From Paracoccus onchidii (GTDB lineage: Bacteria; Pseudomonadota; Alphaproteobacteria; Rhodobacterales; Rhodobacteraceae): 64,000 bases of DNA. This document shows, in pieces, positions 17,611 through 25,519 of this stretch (positions are counted from its first letter, which is position 1; the number at the start of each line of letters is the position of its first letter). The stretch is from NCBI RefSeq assembly GCF_028294535.1, contig NZ_JAQBIE010000013.1, positions 1-64,000 on the forward strand, given 5' to 3'. The notes below the pieces were generated by a model, which saw only the letters and a list, made by a program, of their open reading frames with translations, searched no databases and was not told where the DNA came from. Made by a program: the position numbers and the translations under genes.

Positions 17611-18002
17611 GCGTTGGCATAGACAGCCCCGACCCCGTCGTCAGTTTTCTGGATTGCAACTAGCTCCGGGTCGCCCAGCTGAGAAATCTCCTCCAGATTC
17701 TGCGAAAGTGGATAGCAAAGTGCGAACCCGTTATTGCTAGGAGTAAGGTTCAGCATCGCTGCCTGGAGGGCGTCTCTCTGATCCGATGAAATTTGGTAGA
17801 TCTTTGTGAACTTGTCGCCGCAGACGTTGTGATCACTCAGGTACTCGAGCAATTTTGCTTCGGCATCTGGATTGCGGATCTCTGCGTACTTTGCCTGAGT
17901 TTTGTCCCACCCATGCGCTGGTTCGAGACCCGCCCATTTGAAGATAACTCGCGCGACGCTCCAAGACATGCGTTCACGCATACTGATTAGTATATTTTCC
18001 AT
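17611..18002 (-). pseudogene. 3'-truncated gene of unknown function fused to IS remnant
   Basis: About 130 native codons beginning MENILISMRERMSW are open until the junction with the IS remnant near 17610; the frame then runs about 12 codons into IS sequence and stops at 17574. No family is recognised; the segment is a soluble, moderately acidic protein with LLEYLSDHNVCGDKF and ISSDQRDALQAAML. Its codon use looks less GC-biased than the core genes around it. It may have stood beside the ImmA-type gene before the deletion. Confidence 0.55.
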
Positions 18003-18270
18003 CCAGTTCTTTTACCCACCTGCGCTACTTCGCCGACAACCATATGGTATTGGTTATAAACCCATTGTCACGCGGCGTAGGCAGCAGCAACGCGGTCCTT
18101 TGGCTCGAAGAAATTTCGTGGGTCTTTACGAAGCGGCACACCTGCGCGGCAGGTGCTGACAACGTGTTTGCCCTCTAGCGGCGGGCAAACCGAGCCAGGG
18201 CGTAACGGCGCCCAAAGGGCATATCGTGACGCGAAAGGACAAATGTCCTGACTATCGACAAACGGGAAGT
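18003..18270. other. intergenic stretch before tRNA-Pro
   Basis: No gene is called in these 268 bases. A 7-bp inverted repeat CACCTGC/GCAGGTG with a GCG loop lies at 18139-18155. A minus-strand open segment ending at 18068 (ends NFFEPKDRVAAAYAA) looks protein-like but has no start and no recognised family; it could be the tail of a lost gene. No duplicate of the tRNA-Met or tRNA-Pro 3' end was found by eye. Confidence 0.4.
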
Positions 18271-18347
18271 TGGTCGGAGCGAGAGGATTCGAACCTCCGA
18301 CCCCCTGCTCCCGAAGCAGGTGCGCTACCAGGCTGCGCTACGCTCCG
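18271..18347 (-). tRNA. tRNA-Pro(CGG)
   Basis: A 77-base cloverleaf with encoded CCA on the minus strand. The acceptor CGGAGCG pairs with CGCTCCG, the D-arm reads AGCGCAGCCTGGTAGCGC, the anticodon stem CCTGC/GCAGG holds loop TTCGGGA (anticodon CGG), and the T-loop is GGTTCGAATCC. It forms the right edge of the island-like block. Confidence 0.95.
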
Positions 18348-18395
18348 ACCGTGAGACGGGCCAATAGCGCGACGGCGGGCAGTTGGCAAGCCCCA

Positions 18396-19352
18396 TCAAC
18401 TGCGGGGCTGCCATAATCTTTGCAATAATGCAGTCTTGGGGGCGGTTACCGTTTCGTTGCGCAGACGCGCCGATGTCGCCGGATGGTTGGTGGAATTTCC
18501 GCCACTGCGTTCGCGCCAGACAATATAGATACCCGATGAGATGATGATTATGGCGCCGGCCATGGTCGGCGTGTCAAGGCTTTCACCGAACAGGAACCAG
18601 CCATATCCAATCGCCCAGAGGATCTGGGAATACTGCATTGGCGCAACCAGCGCCGCCTCGGCCGCGCGATAGGCCAGAATAAGCAGGAAACCGGCCGTCA
18701 GCCCCAACGCCGCAATCACTCCGGTCAGGGCCAGGTGCGACAGTTCCATCGGCCGGTATTCCAACCCCAACGACGCCCCTGTCAGAACGAAATTGCCCAG
18801 CATCGGCCACATGATCAGAACCAGCGGCCGTTCCGAACGACCAAGCCTGCGTACGATGACCGCCGCCGTAGAGCTGCCCAAAGCCCCGATCAGCGCGGCG
18901 AGATGGCCAAGCGAAAGCGGTTGTGCGCCCGGTCGCAAAACGACCAGAACCCCGATCAGCCCCATCACCACCGCACCCCAGCGATGCGCGCCAACCCGTT
19001 CTCGCAGCAAGGGGATGGACAAGATCGTCACCAGCAGTGGGGACGCAAAGAGGATCGCATAGACCTGCGCCAGCGGCAGCGTCGAGAACGCGTAGAATCC
19101 CCCCATTCCCGCGACGACCCCGCACAGGGTCCGCAAGGCAACCCATCCCGGCTGCGTCGGTCTTAGCGTACCGCTGGTCGGGTCGCGCATCAGCACCATC
19201 GACACCAGCGGAAACGACATCAGCGATGAAAAGAAAAGTATCTGCAACGAAGGGTAAGAGGCGCCCAGAACCTTGATCACGACATCATGTGTGGCGTAGA
19301 GGCCCATCGCCAAAAGCGCCAGAAGTGCCCCCCGGATATTGTCTGCGCCCAT
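18396..19352 (-). CDS. EamA/DMT-family transporter
   Basis: A 318 aa inner-membrane protein with ten predicted hydrophobic helices in two EamA repeats (residues about 7-140 and 150-280), for example ALLALLAMGLYATHDVVIKV and GAIIIISSGIYIVW. Members of the drug/metabolite transporter superfamily export amino acids, metabolites or drugs; the substrate cannot be read. The last 40 residues form a hydrophilic tail. It lies 137 bases downstream of leuB on the same strand; co-transcription is possible but not shown. Confidence 0.88.
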   Translation of the reverse strand: MGADNIRGALLALLAMGLYATHDVVIKVLGASYPSLQILFFSSLMSFPLVSMVLMRDPTSGTLRPTQPGWVALRTLCGVVAGMGGFYAFSTLPLAQVYAILFASPLLVTILSIPLLRERVGAHRWGAVVMGLIGVLVVLRPGAQPLSLGHLAALIGALGSSTAAVIVRRLGRSERPLVLIMWPMLGNFVLTGASLGLEYRPMELSHLALTGVIAALGLTAGFLLILAYRAAEAALVAPMQYSQILWAIGYGWFLFGESLDTPTMAGAIIIISSGIYIVWRERSGGNSTNHPATSARLRNETVTAPKTALLQRLWQPRS

Positions 19353-19489
19353 TTTGCCACCTCAGCCCTGTTACCGCGAACAGTGAAGCGACGGCCAGAT
19401 TTGTCAAGCCGTCGCGACCCAAGGGGCATCAGCGAAACCCTGTTGCGGGCTGTCGCGCCACAACGGATGACGCCGAAGGCAAGGCGGCT

Positions 19490-20614
19490 TTAGCCGCCGG
19501 CCAGGGCGGCGATGATCTTGTCGCCCATTTGCGCCGTCGAAACCTGAATGCCGCCCTGCGCGCCCATCAGATCCGGTGTGCGCACCCCATCCGCCAAAAC
19601 CTTTTCGACGGCTTGCTCCAACTCGGCCGCGGCATCGCCTTGGTCAAAGGAATACCGCAGCGCCATCGCAAAGCTGAGAATGCAGGCGATCGGGTTGGCC
19701 TTGCCCTGACCCGCGATATCGGGGGCCGAGCCGTGAACTGGTTCATACAACGCCTTGGGGCGACCATTGGCCATCGGCGCCCCGAGGCTGGCGGAAGGCA
19801 GCATGCCAAGGCTGCCGGTCAGCATCGCCGCCGCGTCCGACAGGATATCGCCGAACAGGTTGTCGGTGACGATCACGTCAAATTGCTGTGGGCGGCGAAC
19901 CAGCTGCATTGCGCCATTATCGGCATACATATGCGTCAGTTCGACATCGGGATATTCATTGTCATGAACCCACTGGACTTCTTCGCGCCACAGAATGCCG
20001 GATTCCATCACGTTGGCCTTTTCCATCGAGCAGACCTTGTTGCCGCGACGCTTGGCAAGTTCGAAGGCAGCACGCGCGACGCGGCGGATTTCGCCACTGG
20101 TATAGCGCTGGGTGTTGATGCCGACGCGGCCGCCTTCGTTTTCGGGGTTGTTGTCATCGGAATGGATGCCGCGCGGCTCGCCGAAATAGACGCCCGAGGT
20201 CAGTTCGCGGACAATCAGAATGTCCAGTCCGGCCACCACATCGCGCTTGAGCGACGAGAAATCGGCAAGCGCATCAAAGCATTGCGCGGGGCGCAGATTG
20301 GCAAAGAGATCCATTTCCTTGCGCAGTCGCAACAGGCCGCGTTCAGGTTTGACGCTGAAATCCAGCTGATCGTATTTCGGGCCACCCACGGCCCCCAGCA
20401 ACACGGCATCCGCAGCCTGAGCGCGTGCCATCGTGTCATCGGCAAGGGGAACGCCATGGGCGTCATACGCCGCACCGCCAACCAGATCGTGGCTGACGTC
20501 AAAGTTCAGACCGCGATTGGCCTGAAACCAGTCGATGACCTTGACCACCTCTGCCATCACTTCGGGACCGATACCGTCACCCGGCAGAATAAGAAGCGAA
20601 TAAGGTTCGGACAT
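19490..20614 (-). CDS. leuB: 3-isopropylmalate dehydrogenase
   Basis: LeuB oxidatively decarboxylates 3-isopropylmalate to 2-oxoisocaproate with NAD in leucine synthesis. The 374 aa protein has the isocitrate/isopropylmalate dehydrogenase family motifs [12 protein letters not shown] near the N terminus, [11 protein letters not shown], and the signature block [40 protein letters not shown] forms the NAD site. Length and motifs are normal. An AGGGAG ribosome-binding site precedes the ATG. leuC/leuD are not in the window. Confidence 0.96.
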   Translation of the reverse strand: MSEPYSLLILPGDGIGPEVMAEVVKVIDWFQANRGLNFDVSHDLVGGAAYDAHGVPLADDTMARAQAADAVLLGAVGGPKYDQLDFSVKPERGLLRLRKEMDLFANLRPAQCFDALADFSSLKRDVVAGLDILIVRELTSGVYFGEPRGIHSDDNNPENEGGRVGINTQRYTSGEIRRVARAAFELAKRRGNKVCSMEKANVMESGILWREEVQWVHDNEYPDVELTHMYADNGAMQLVRRPQQFDVIVTDNLFGDILSDAAAMLTGSLGMLPSASLGAPMANGRPKALYEPVHGSAPDIAGQGKANPIACILSFAMALRYSFDQGDAAAELEQAVEKVLADGVRTPDLMGAQGGIQVSTAQMGDKIIAALAGG

Positions 20615-20760
20615 GCGAAATCTCCCTGCGGTCGCGCGATTGGCTGATGGGTTGTGGGGTTAGACCCGGTGCAGGGGCGGGTCAAGCTCACGTTGTTTTG
20701 GTTTGCGCGTTTAGTCGCTTTCATGCCCCATATCCGCGCGAAAGACAGACGGGAAACGTA

Positions 20761-21201
20761 ATGAAATTTCTGGATGCACTGATGATTGCGACAGTCGCGG
20801 GCGGGACATTGTTGTTGGCCACGGCAGATGCCTCATTGGGGCAGGACCGGCTGGTGGTGCCGCTGCCCGACATTTCGTCGCTGTCCCAAAGCGAAGCCCA
20901 GTCCCTGACACGACAAATCGTCGAAGCCGATGTCATTACCTCGAACTGCCCGGCCTACGCCATCAGCGACGGCGCATGGACGCTGCTGACCGGAACCGGT
21001 GAATTGCTGGCAGGCAAGCTGGACATGGACCCCGCCGCCTATGAACAAGAGGTCATTGCCCCGGCCTATGCCCTGCTGGACGATCCGGAAAGCTGCGATC
21101 GGATCGGGCCCGAAGTTGATCCGCTGATTGATCGCCTGATCGATATGGGCGGCGCCACCGAACCAAACCCATCCGAACCGCGCCCCACCGAAGCGGGGTG
21201 A
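20761..21201 (+). CDS. small exported protein of unknown function
   Basis: A 146 aa protein with a clear Sec signal peptide (KFLDALMIATVAGGTLLLAT, cleavage probably before DASLGQD). The mature part is acidic and has two Cys (TSNCPAY and PESCDRIG), likely a disulfide in the periplasm. No family was recognised. The ATG follows GGGAAA; an earlier in-frame start at 20647 would destroy the signal peptide. It stands alone between leuB (divergent) and an LPS glycosyltransferase gene. Confidence 0.6.
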   Translation: MKFLDALMIATVAGGTLLLATADASLGQDRLVVPLPDISSLSQSEAQSLTRQIVEADVITSNCPAYAISDGAWTLLTGTGELLAGKLDMDPAAYEQEVIAPAYALLDDPESCDRIGPEVDPLIDRLIDMGGATEPNPSEPRPTEAG

Positions 21202-21390
21202 CTTAGAGGGGTGATTTCGCGCCCCGTCCGCGCACAAGCATATATGCCGTCGATTTCTGCCATGACCTGATCCGCGCCGACCGATCCGCAGCCTATCCTC
21301 GGGCATCGGGTTTCGCTATGTTGCCGGTGTTGCCGCCCGATCCAAGCTGTGATCAGGATTATCCAAGATTCCCTGCCCCGGAGGCCAAGC

Positions 21391-22443
21391 ATGGCTGAAA
21401 CCCCCGACGAAACGCCGCTTGTGATTGCGCCAAACCTCAAGCGGCGCCTGTCGGGGGTGACCGCGACCGTCGTGCGCCTGATCCCGGTACAGGCAGGGAT
21501 GATCCCGATACGCGCCACCGGCCCCGGCCTGCCCGACGATGTGCCGCATATGCCGCTGGCACAGGTGGCGGCCTTGGGGCGTGACCGGTGGCGGGTCTGG
21601 CATGCGCGGCGCAACACGGAAATGGCGCTTGGCCTGATCTTGCGTCGCGTTCTGCGTCGCAAGTTCCGCCTGATGTTTACTTCGGCGGCGCAGCGGCGTC
21701 ACACGGGCTTTACCCGCTGGCTGATCCGCCAACAGGAAGCGCTGGTTGCAACAACCCCGCAAGCCGCGAGTTACCTTGAGCGCCCGGCAACGGTGGTCAT
21801 GCACGGGGTAGATACGGCGATCTTTCATCCACCATCCGATCGGGCGGCCTTGCGCCGCGAACTGGGGCTGGATCCCGATGCGGTGCTGATCGGATGCTTT
21901 GGCAGGGTGCGCGAACAAAAGGGCGTCGATCTTCTGGTCGAGGCGGGATTGCGGCTGCTGCCCGACAGACCCCGCGCCCAGATCATCTTCACCGGCCGCG
22001 TTACCCCGGACAATCGCGCCTTTGTCGACAACCTTGTTGCGCGCATCGACGCCGCCGGACTGAAGGACCGCATCCGTTTTCTGGGCGAATTGCCCTGGGA
22101 TCACCTTGTCCGCCATTATCAGGCATTGGACCTGTTCGTCGCTCCGGGGCGTTGGGAAGGGTTCGGCCTGACCCCTCTGGAAGCCATGGCCTGTGGGGTT
22201 CCTGCGATCGGGTCCCGTGTCGGCGCGTATGAAGCGATCATCGCCGATGGCCATAGCGGCAGCCTGGTCGAAACCGGTGATGCGGATTCGCTGACCGATG
22301 CAATCGGCCACTGGCTTGACGACGACGCGGCACGGCGACAGGCCGGACAAGACGCACGGCAACATGTCGAGGTCAATCACAGCATCCAGGCCGAGGCCCG
22401 CGCCCTGGTGGAAATCTATCGCGAACTGCTGGAACGCGAATGA
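21391..22443 (+). CDS. GT4 glycosyltransferase, LPS-core mannosyltransferase-like
   Basis: A 350 aa GT4 enzyme close in layout to LpcC/LpsB, which add mannose to the inner core of LPS. The N-terminal domain has IAPNLKRRLSGVTATVVRL and LVATTPQAASYLE. The C-terminal Rossmann domain has IGCFGRVREQKGVDLLVEA and GRWEGFGLTPLEAMACGVPAIG, where the donor-binding EX7E lies. It is a cytoplasmic-face enzyme. The ATG after CCGGAGG is chosen rather than an in-frame ATG at 21349. Its stop overlaps the start of the GT29-like gene, so both act in one operon. Confidence 0.8.
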   Translation: MAETPDETPLVIAPNLKRRLSGVTATVVRLIPVQAGMIPIRATGPGLPDDVPHMPLAQVAALGRDRWRVWHARRNTEMALGLILRRVLRRKFRLMFTSAAQRRHTGFTRWLIRQQEALVATTPQAASYLERPATVVMHGVDTAIFHPPSDRAALRRELGLDPDAVLIGCFGRVREQKGVDLLVEAGLRLLPDRPRAQIIFTGRVTPDNRAFVDNLVARIDAAGLKDRIRFLGELPWDHLVRHYQALDLFVAPGRWEGFGLTPLEAMACGVPAIGSRVGAYEAIIADGHSGSLVETGDADSLTDAIGHWLDDDAARRQAGQDARQHVEVNHSIQAEARALVEIYRELLERE

Positions 22444-23120
22444 CGCGGCTGGGCTTTTATGCGGCACGGCTGATGCGTGACGAAACCGCCCTCGCGCGGC
22501 TGTCGGTCCCCGGCGCGGAACTGTTCGCTGCGCTGTCGGGGCGCTCGGTCGCGCTGGTGGGCAATGCCCGCGCGCTTGCTCACACCGCCCAGGGGGCGCG
22601 GATCGATGCCGCCGATCTGGTTGTGCGCATCAATCGCGCACCTATGCCAAGCCCGCAAAGCCACGGCAGCAGGACGGATTGGCTGGCATTGGCGACCCGC
22701 CTTTCGGATCAGGACAAGGCCCGGATCGCCCCCGGCCGTATCCTCTGGATGTCACACAAGCGCAAGCGGCTTGACTGGCGCACCGCGCATGGGCCCGGCT
22801 TTTATCTGCATCCGCTGGACGCTTACCATGACCTGCGCGACAGGCTGGCTGCTCCGCCCACTACCGGCGCGATGATGATTGATCTGCTGTTGCGATCACA
22901 TCTTGAACGGCTTGCGCTGCACGGCTTTGATTTCTTTGCCAGCCAGAGCCTGTCTGGCAGCCGCAGCGCAGCGCAGGTTCCACATGACTTTCAGGCCGAG
23001 GCAGCATGGGTCCGCGACCTTGCGCAGCACGATGATCGGCTGATCATATACCCGACGACGGACACCCTGACGCCGCCCACACCAAGCCCGCCCCTTCCAT
23101 CCGGCCCCTGCTTGCGCTAA
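22440..23120 (+). CDS. GT29/sialyltransferase-like glycosyltransferase
   Basis: A 226 aa protein resembling the bacterial branch of glycosyltransferase family 29. A sialylmotif-L-like segment GRSVALVGNARAL...DLVVRINRAP lies near residues 34-68. A motif-S-like segment PPTTGAMMIDLLLRS...LALHGFDFF follows, then a His-Glu-type VS-like region (PHDFQAEAAW). No signal peptide or membrane anchor is seen, unlike eukaryotic family members. It is coupled to the LPS mannosyltransferase-like gene by an ATGA overlap, suggesting LPS or surface-glycan decoration. Whether the donor is CMP-sialic acid or CMP-Kdo is unknown. Confidence 0.72.
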   Translation: MTRLGFYAARLMRDETALARLSVPGAELFAALSGRSVALVGNARALAHTAQGARIDAADLVVRINRAPMPSPQSHGSRTDWLALATRLSDQDKARIAPGRILWMSHKRKRLDWRTAHGPGFYLHPLDAYHDLRDRLAAPPTTGAMMIDLLLRSHLERLALHGFDFFASQSLSGSRSAAQVPHDFQAEAAWVRDLAQHDDRLIIYPTTDTLTPPTPSPPLPSGPCLR

Positions 23121-23151
23121 ATGCCAGCGACCGCAGGAAAAGGAGTCCCCT

Positions 23152-24174
23152 ATGGGCTACAGAGTCGTTGTTGCCGGCGCCACGGGGAATGTGGGCCGCG
23201 AGATGCTGAATATCCTGGCCGAACGCCAGTTCCCGGTGGACGAGATTGCCGTACTGGCATCGCGCCGCAGTCAGGGAACTGAGGTCAGCTTTGACGACAA
23301 GACGCTGAAAATTCAGGACATTGACCAATTCGACTTTAGCGGTTGGGATATGGCCCTGTTTGCGATTGGCTCGGACGCGACCAAGAAATACGCCCCCGTC
23401 GCCGCCAAGGCCGGTTGCGTCGTGATCGATAACTCGTCGCTGTATCGGTATGACCCCGACATTCCGTTGATCGTCCCCGAGGTGAACCCCGACGCGATCG
23501 AAGGCTATGCGAAGAAAAACATTATCGCCAACCCCAACTGCTCGACCGCGCAGATGGTTGTCGCGCTGAAGCCGCTGCATGATCGCGCGCGCATCAAGCG
23601 CGTCGTTGTCTCGACCTATCAATCGGTGTCGGGTTCGGGCAAGGAAGGTATGGACGAGCTGTGGGACCAGACCAAGGGCATGTATGTTCCCGGTCAAGAG
23701 GTCGAACCCAGCAAGTTCCAGAAACAGATCGCCTTCAACGTGATTCCTCAGATCGATGTCTTCATGGAAGACGGATCGACCAAGGAAGAATGGAAGATGG
23801 TCGTCGAAACGAAGAAGATCATCGATCCGTCGATCAAGGTCACCGCGACCTGCGTTCGCGTGCCGGTCTTCGTTGGCCACTCGGAAGCGATCAACATCGA
23901 GTTCGAAGACTTCCTGGACGAAGACGAAGCCCGCGACATCCTGCGCGAGGCCCCCGGCATCATGGTCGTCGACAAACGCGAACCCGGCGGCTACACGACC
24001 CCGGTCGAATGCGTGGGCGATTTCGCCACCTTCATCAGCCGCATCCGTCAGGATGGCACGATCGAGAACGGCCTGAACCTGTGGTGCGTCAGCGACAACC
24101 TGCGCAAAGGCGCGGCGCTGAACGCCGTGCAGATCGCCGAGTTGCTGGGCAAGCGCGTCCTGAAAAAGGGCTGA
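23152..24174 (+). CDS. asd: aspartate-semialdehyde dehydrogenase
   Basis: Asd reduces aspartyl phosphate to aspartate semialdehyde with NADPH, at the branch to lysine/diaminopimelate, threonine and methionine. The 340 aa protein has the N-terminal Rossmann motif GATGNVGREML and catalytic Cys130 in ANPNCSTAQ. The PVFVGHSEAI block of the substrate site is also present. AAAGGAG precedes the ATG. dapB, which acts two steps later, lies 5.8 kb away. A GC-rich terminator follows. Confidence 0.96.
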   Translation: MGYRVVVAGATGNVGREMLNILAERQFPVDEIAVLASRRSQGTEVSFDDKTLKIQDIDQFDFSGWDMALFAIGSDATKKYAPVAAKAGCVVIDNSSLYRYDPDIPLIVPEVNPDAIEGYAKKNIIANPNCSTAQMVVALKPLHDRARIKRVVVSTYQSVSGSGKEGMDELWDQTKGMYVPGQEVEPSKFQKQIAFNVIPQIDVFMEDGSTKEEWKMVVETKKIIDPSIKVTATCVRVPVFVGHSEAINIEFEDFLDEDEARDILREAPGIMVVDKREPGGYTTPVECVGDFATFISRIRQDGTIENGLNLWCVSDNLRKGAALNAVQIAELLGKRVLKKG

Positions 24175-24218
24175 TCGCCCCGGCAATGCCCCCGAATATT
24201 CAACGGGGGAAAATTCAG

Positions 24219-24253
24219 CGGGCGGCGAGGGTGAAACCTTCGCCGCCCGTTTT
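24219..24253 (+). terminator. rho-independent terminator of asd
   Basis: A 10-bp GC-rich stem (24219-24228 with 24240-24249) and short loop are followed by TTTT. It sits 45 bases after the asd stop codon, in the convergent gap before the carbonic anhydrase gene. Confidence 0.8.
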
Positions 24254-24281
24254 CCTTGGCCCAGATAACGTTATGGCCTGA

Positions 24282-24929
24282 TCACAACTCGGTCCAGCGT
24301 TTGCCGGCATCTTCGGCCTGCCACAGCGATCCCTCGCGGATGTCGTGCAGCAAACCATGCAGCGACAGCTTGCCCGCGTCGACAGCCTCTTTGACAAAGG
24401 GGAAAGTCGACAGGTTTTCGATCGACACCATTACGGCCTCGCGCTCCAACGCCCTGATCTGCTGATCTTCCGGCAAATCCTTGATGCGTTCGTAACCGGG
24501 ACGCAGGATATCCATCCAGCGCCCGACAAAACTGGATTTCTCTTCCAGGTCGGGGGCGTGTCCCGAACACATGGCATGACAGCCGGCAACGCCGCCACAA
24601 TTCGTGTGCCCGACCACGATCAGATGCGAGATCTTCAGCGCCGTCACTGCATATTCCACCGCAGCCGATGTGCCGTGCTGCTGTCCGTCCGGCGCATAAG
24701 GCGGCACCAGATTGGCAATGTTGCGGTGGATGAAGAACTCACCGGTATCCGCCCCGAAAATGCCGGTGACATGCACGCGCGAATCGCAACATGAAATCAC
24801 CATGGCTCGTGGATGCTGCCCTTCATCGGCAAGGTGACGATACCAAGCGCTGTTGTCGGAATAGGCTGTGGCTTTCCATCCGTGAAAGCGTCCGACCAGA
24901 TATTGGGGCAAAGGACGTACGTTATGCAT
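24282..24929 (-). CDS. beta-class carbonic anhydrase
   Basis: This 215 aa enzyme interconverts CO2 and bicarbonate. Zinc ligands are visible as Cys47 in CCDSR (with the Asp-Arg dyad), His108 and Cys111 in VVGHTNCGG, which defines the beta class. IHRNIANLVPP is also conserved. It acts in the cytoplasm, probably supplying bicarbonate for carboxylations. The ATG behind GCGAGGT is used; an upstream in-frame ATG would add 23 residues that do not match the family. It is divergent from the Hpt-like gene. Confidence 0.93.
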   Translation of the reverse strand: MHNVRPLPQYLVGRFHGWKATAYSDNSAWYRHLADEGQHPRAMVISCCDSRVHVTGIFGADTGEFFIHRNIANLVPPYAPDGQQHGTSAAVEYAVTALKISHLIVVGHTNCGGVAGCHAMCSGHAPDLEEKSSFVGRWMDILRPGYERIKDLPEDQQIRALEREAVMVSIENLSTFPFVKEAVDAGKLSLHGLLHDIREGSLWQAEDAGKRWTEL

Positions 24930-25073
24930 AGCTACCTCGCGCAGTTTGGTTGCTTGATATGGGAAGATTGATGAAAATTCGAGCGGTTTCTTGCGCAACG
25001 CTCAAGGCTTTGTTCACGGCTTTTGCCCATGTTGCCTGAACACGCGAACAGCAACAGTTGCAGGAGATAATCG

Positions 25074-25451
25074 ATGGCGCAAATCATGCCGCTGGCAATG
25101 ACGGAACCCGTCAAGGTCGACTCGAGAAGGGTTGGCGACATCGTCAGCGAGCTGGGCGAAACCGCCGCCGAGAATGTGATCGGGATCGCCCTGGAACAGC
25201 TTGCGCTTGCCCTGCAGGCGACCGAGGCCGCGCTTGATGCAGACGACCTGGCGCAGACCGTCGCCCATGCCGACCGCTTGTCGCGACTGGCATGGCAAAT
25301 CGGGCTTCTGTCCCTTGCCGGGGTGGCCATGGATCTTGGCACTTGCGCCGAGCGGCGCGACCTTTGGGCCTTGGCTGCGGTGCGTGCGCGCCTGAAACGC
25401 GTTGGCAATCGCTCGTTGACCGCGATCTGGGATCGCAGTGAAAGCGGCTAG
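25074..25451 (+). CDS. small all-helical protein, Hpt-like
   Basis: A 125 aa protein, predicted all alpha-helical. The segment from about residue 55 (DDLAQTVAHADRLSRLAWQIG...AGVAMDLGTCAERRD) has the spacing of an Hpt phosphotransfer domain, with His65 where the phosphorylatable His would be. The usual HxLKG motif is replaced by HADRL, so phosphotransfer is uncertain. No kinase or regulator is adjacent; it is followed after 68 bases by the aminopeptidase gene. CAGGAG precedes the ATG. The family assignment is inference from pattern only. Confidence 0.55.
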   Translation: MAQIMPLAMTEPVKVDSRRVGDIVSELGETAAENVIGIALEQLALALQATEAALDADDLAQTVAHADRLSRLAWQIGLLSLAGVAMDLGTCAERRDLWALAAVRARLKRVGNRSLTAIWDRSESG

Positions 25452-25519
25452 GGCCAGCGGGGGCTTGCGGGCAGTTGTGCAGGTAGTAGTCTGCGCGATG
25501 AACAGCGAAGGAACCAGCC

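Noticed and set aside
16918..18002. Defence or toxin-antitoxin module based on ImmA
   Set aside because: The peptidase lacks its HExxH front half, the partner is truncated, and no XRE or toxin gene is present.
11428..18347. Integrative element with att sites in the two tRNA genes
   Set aside because: No integrase gene and no duplicated tRNA 3' end could be found by eye, so att sites are not called.
19289..20647. 452-codon plus-strand open frame
   Set aside because: Exact antisense of leuB with no ribosome-binding site or family pattern.
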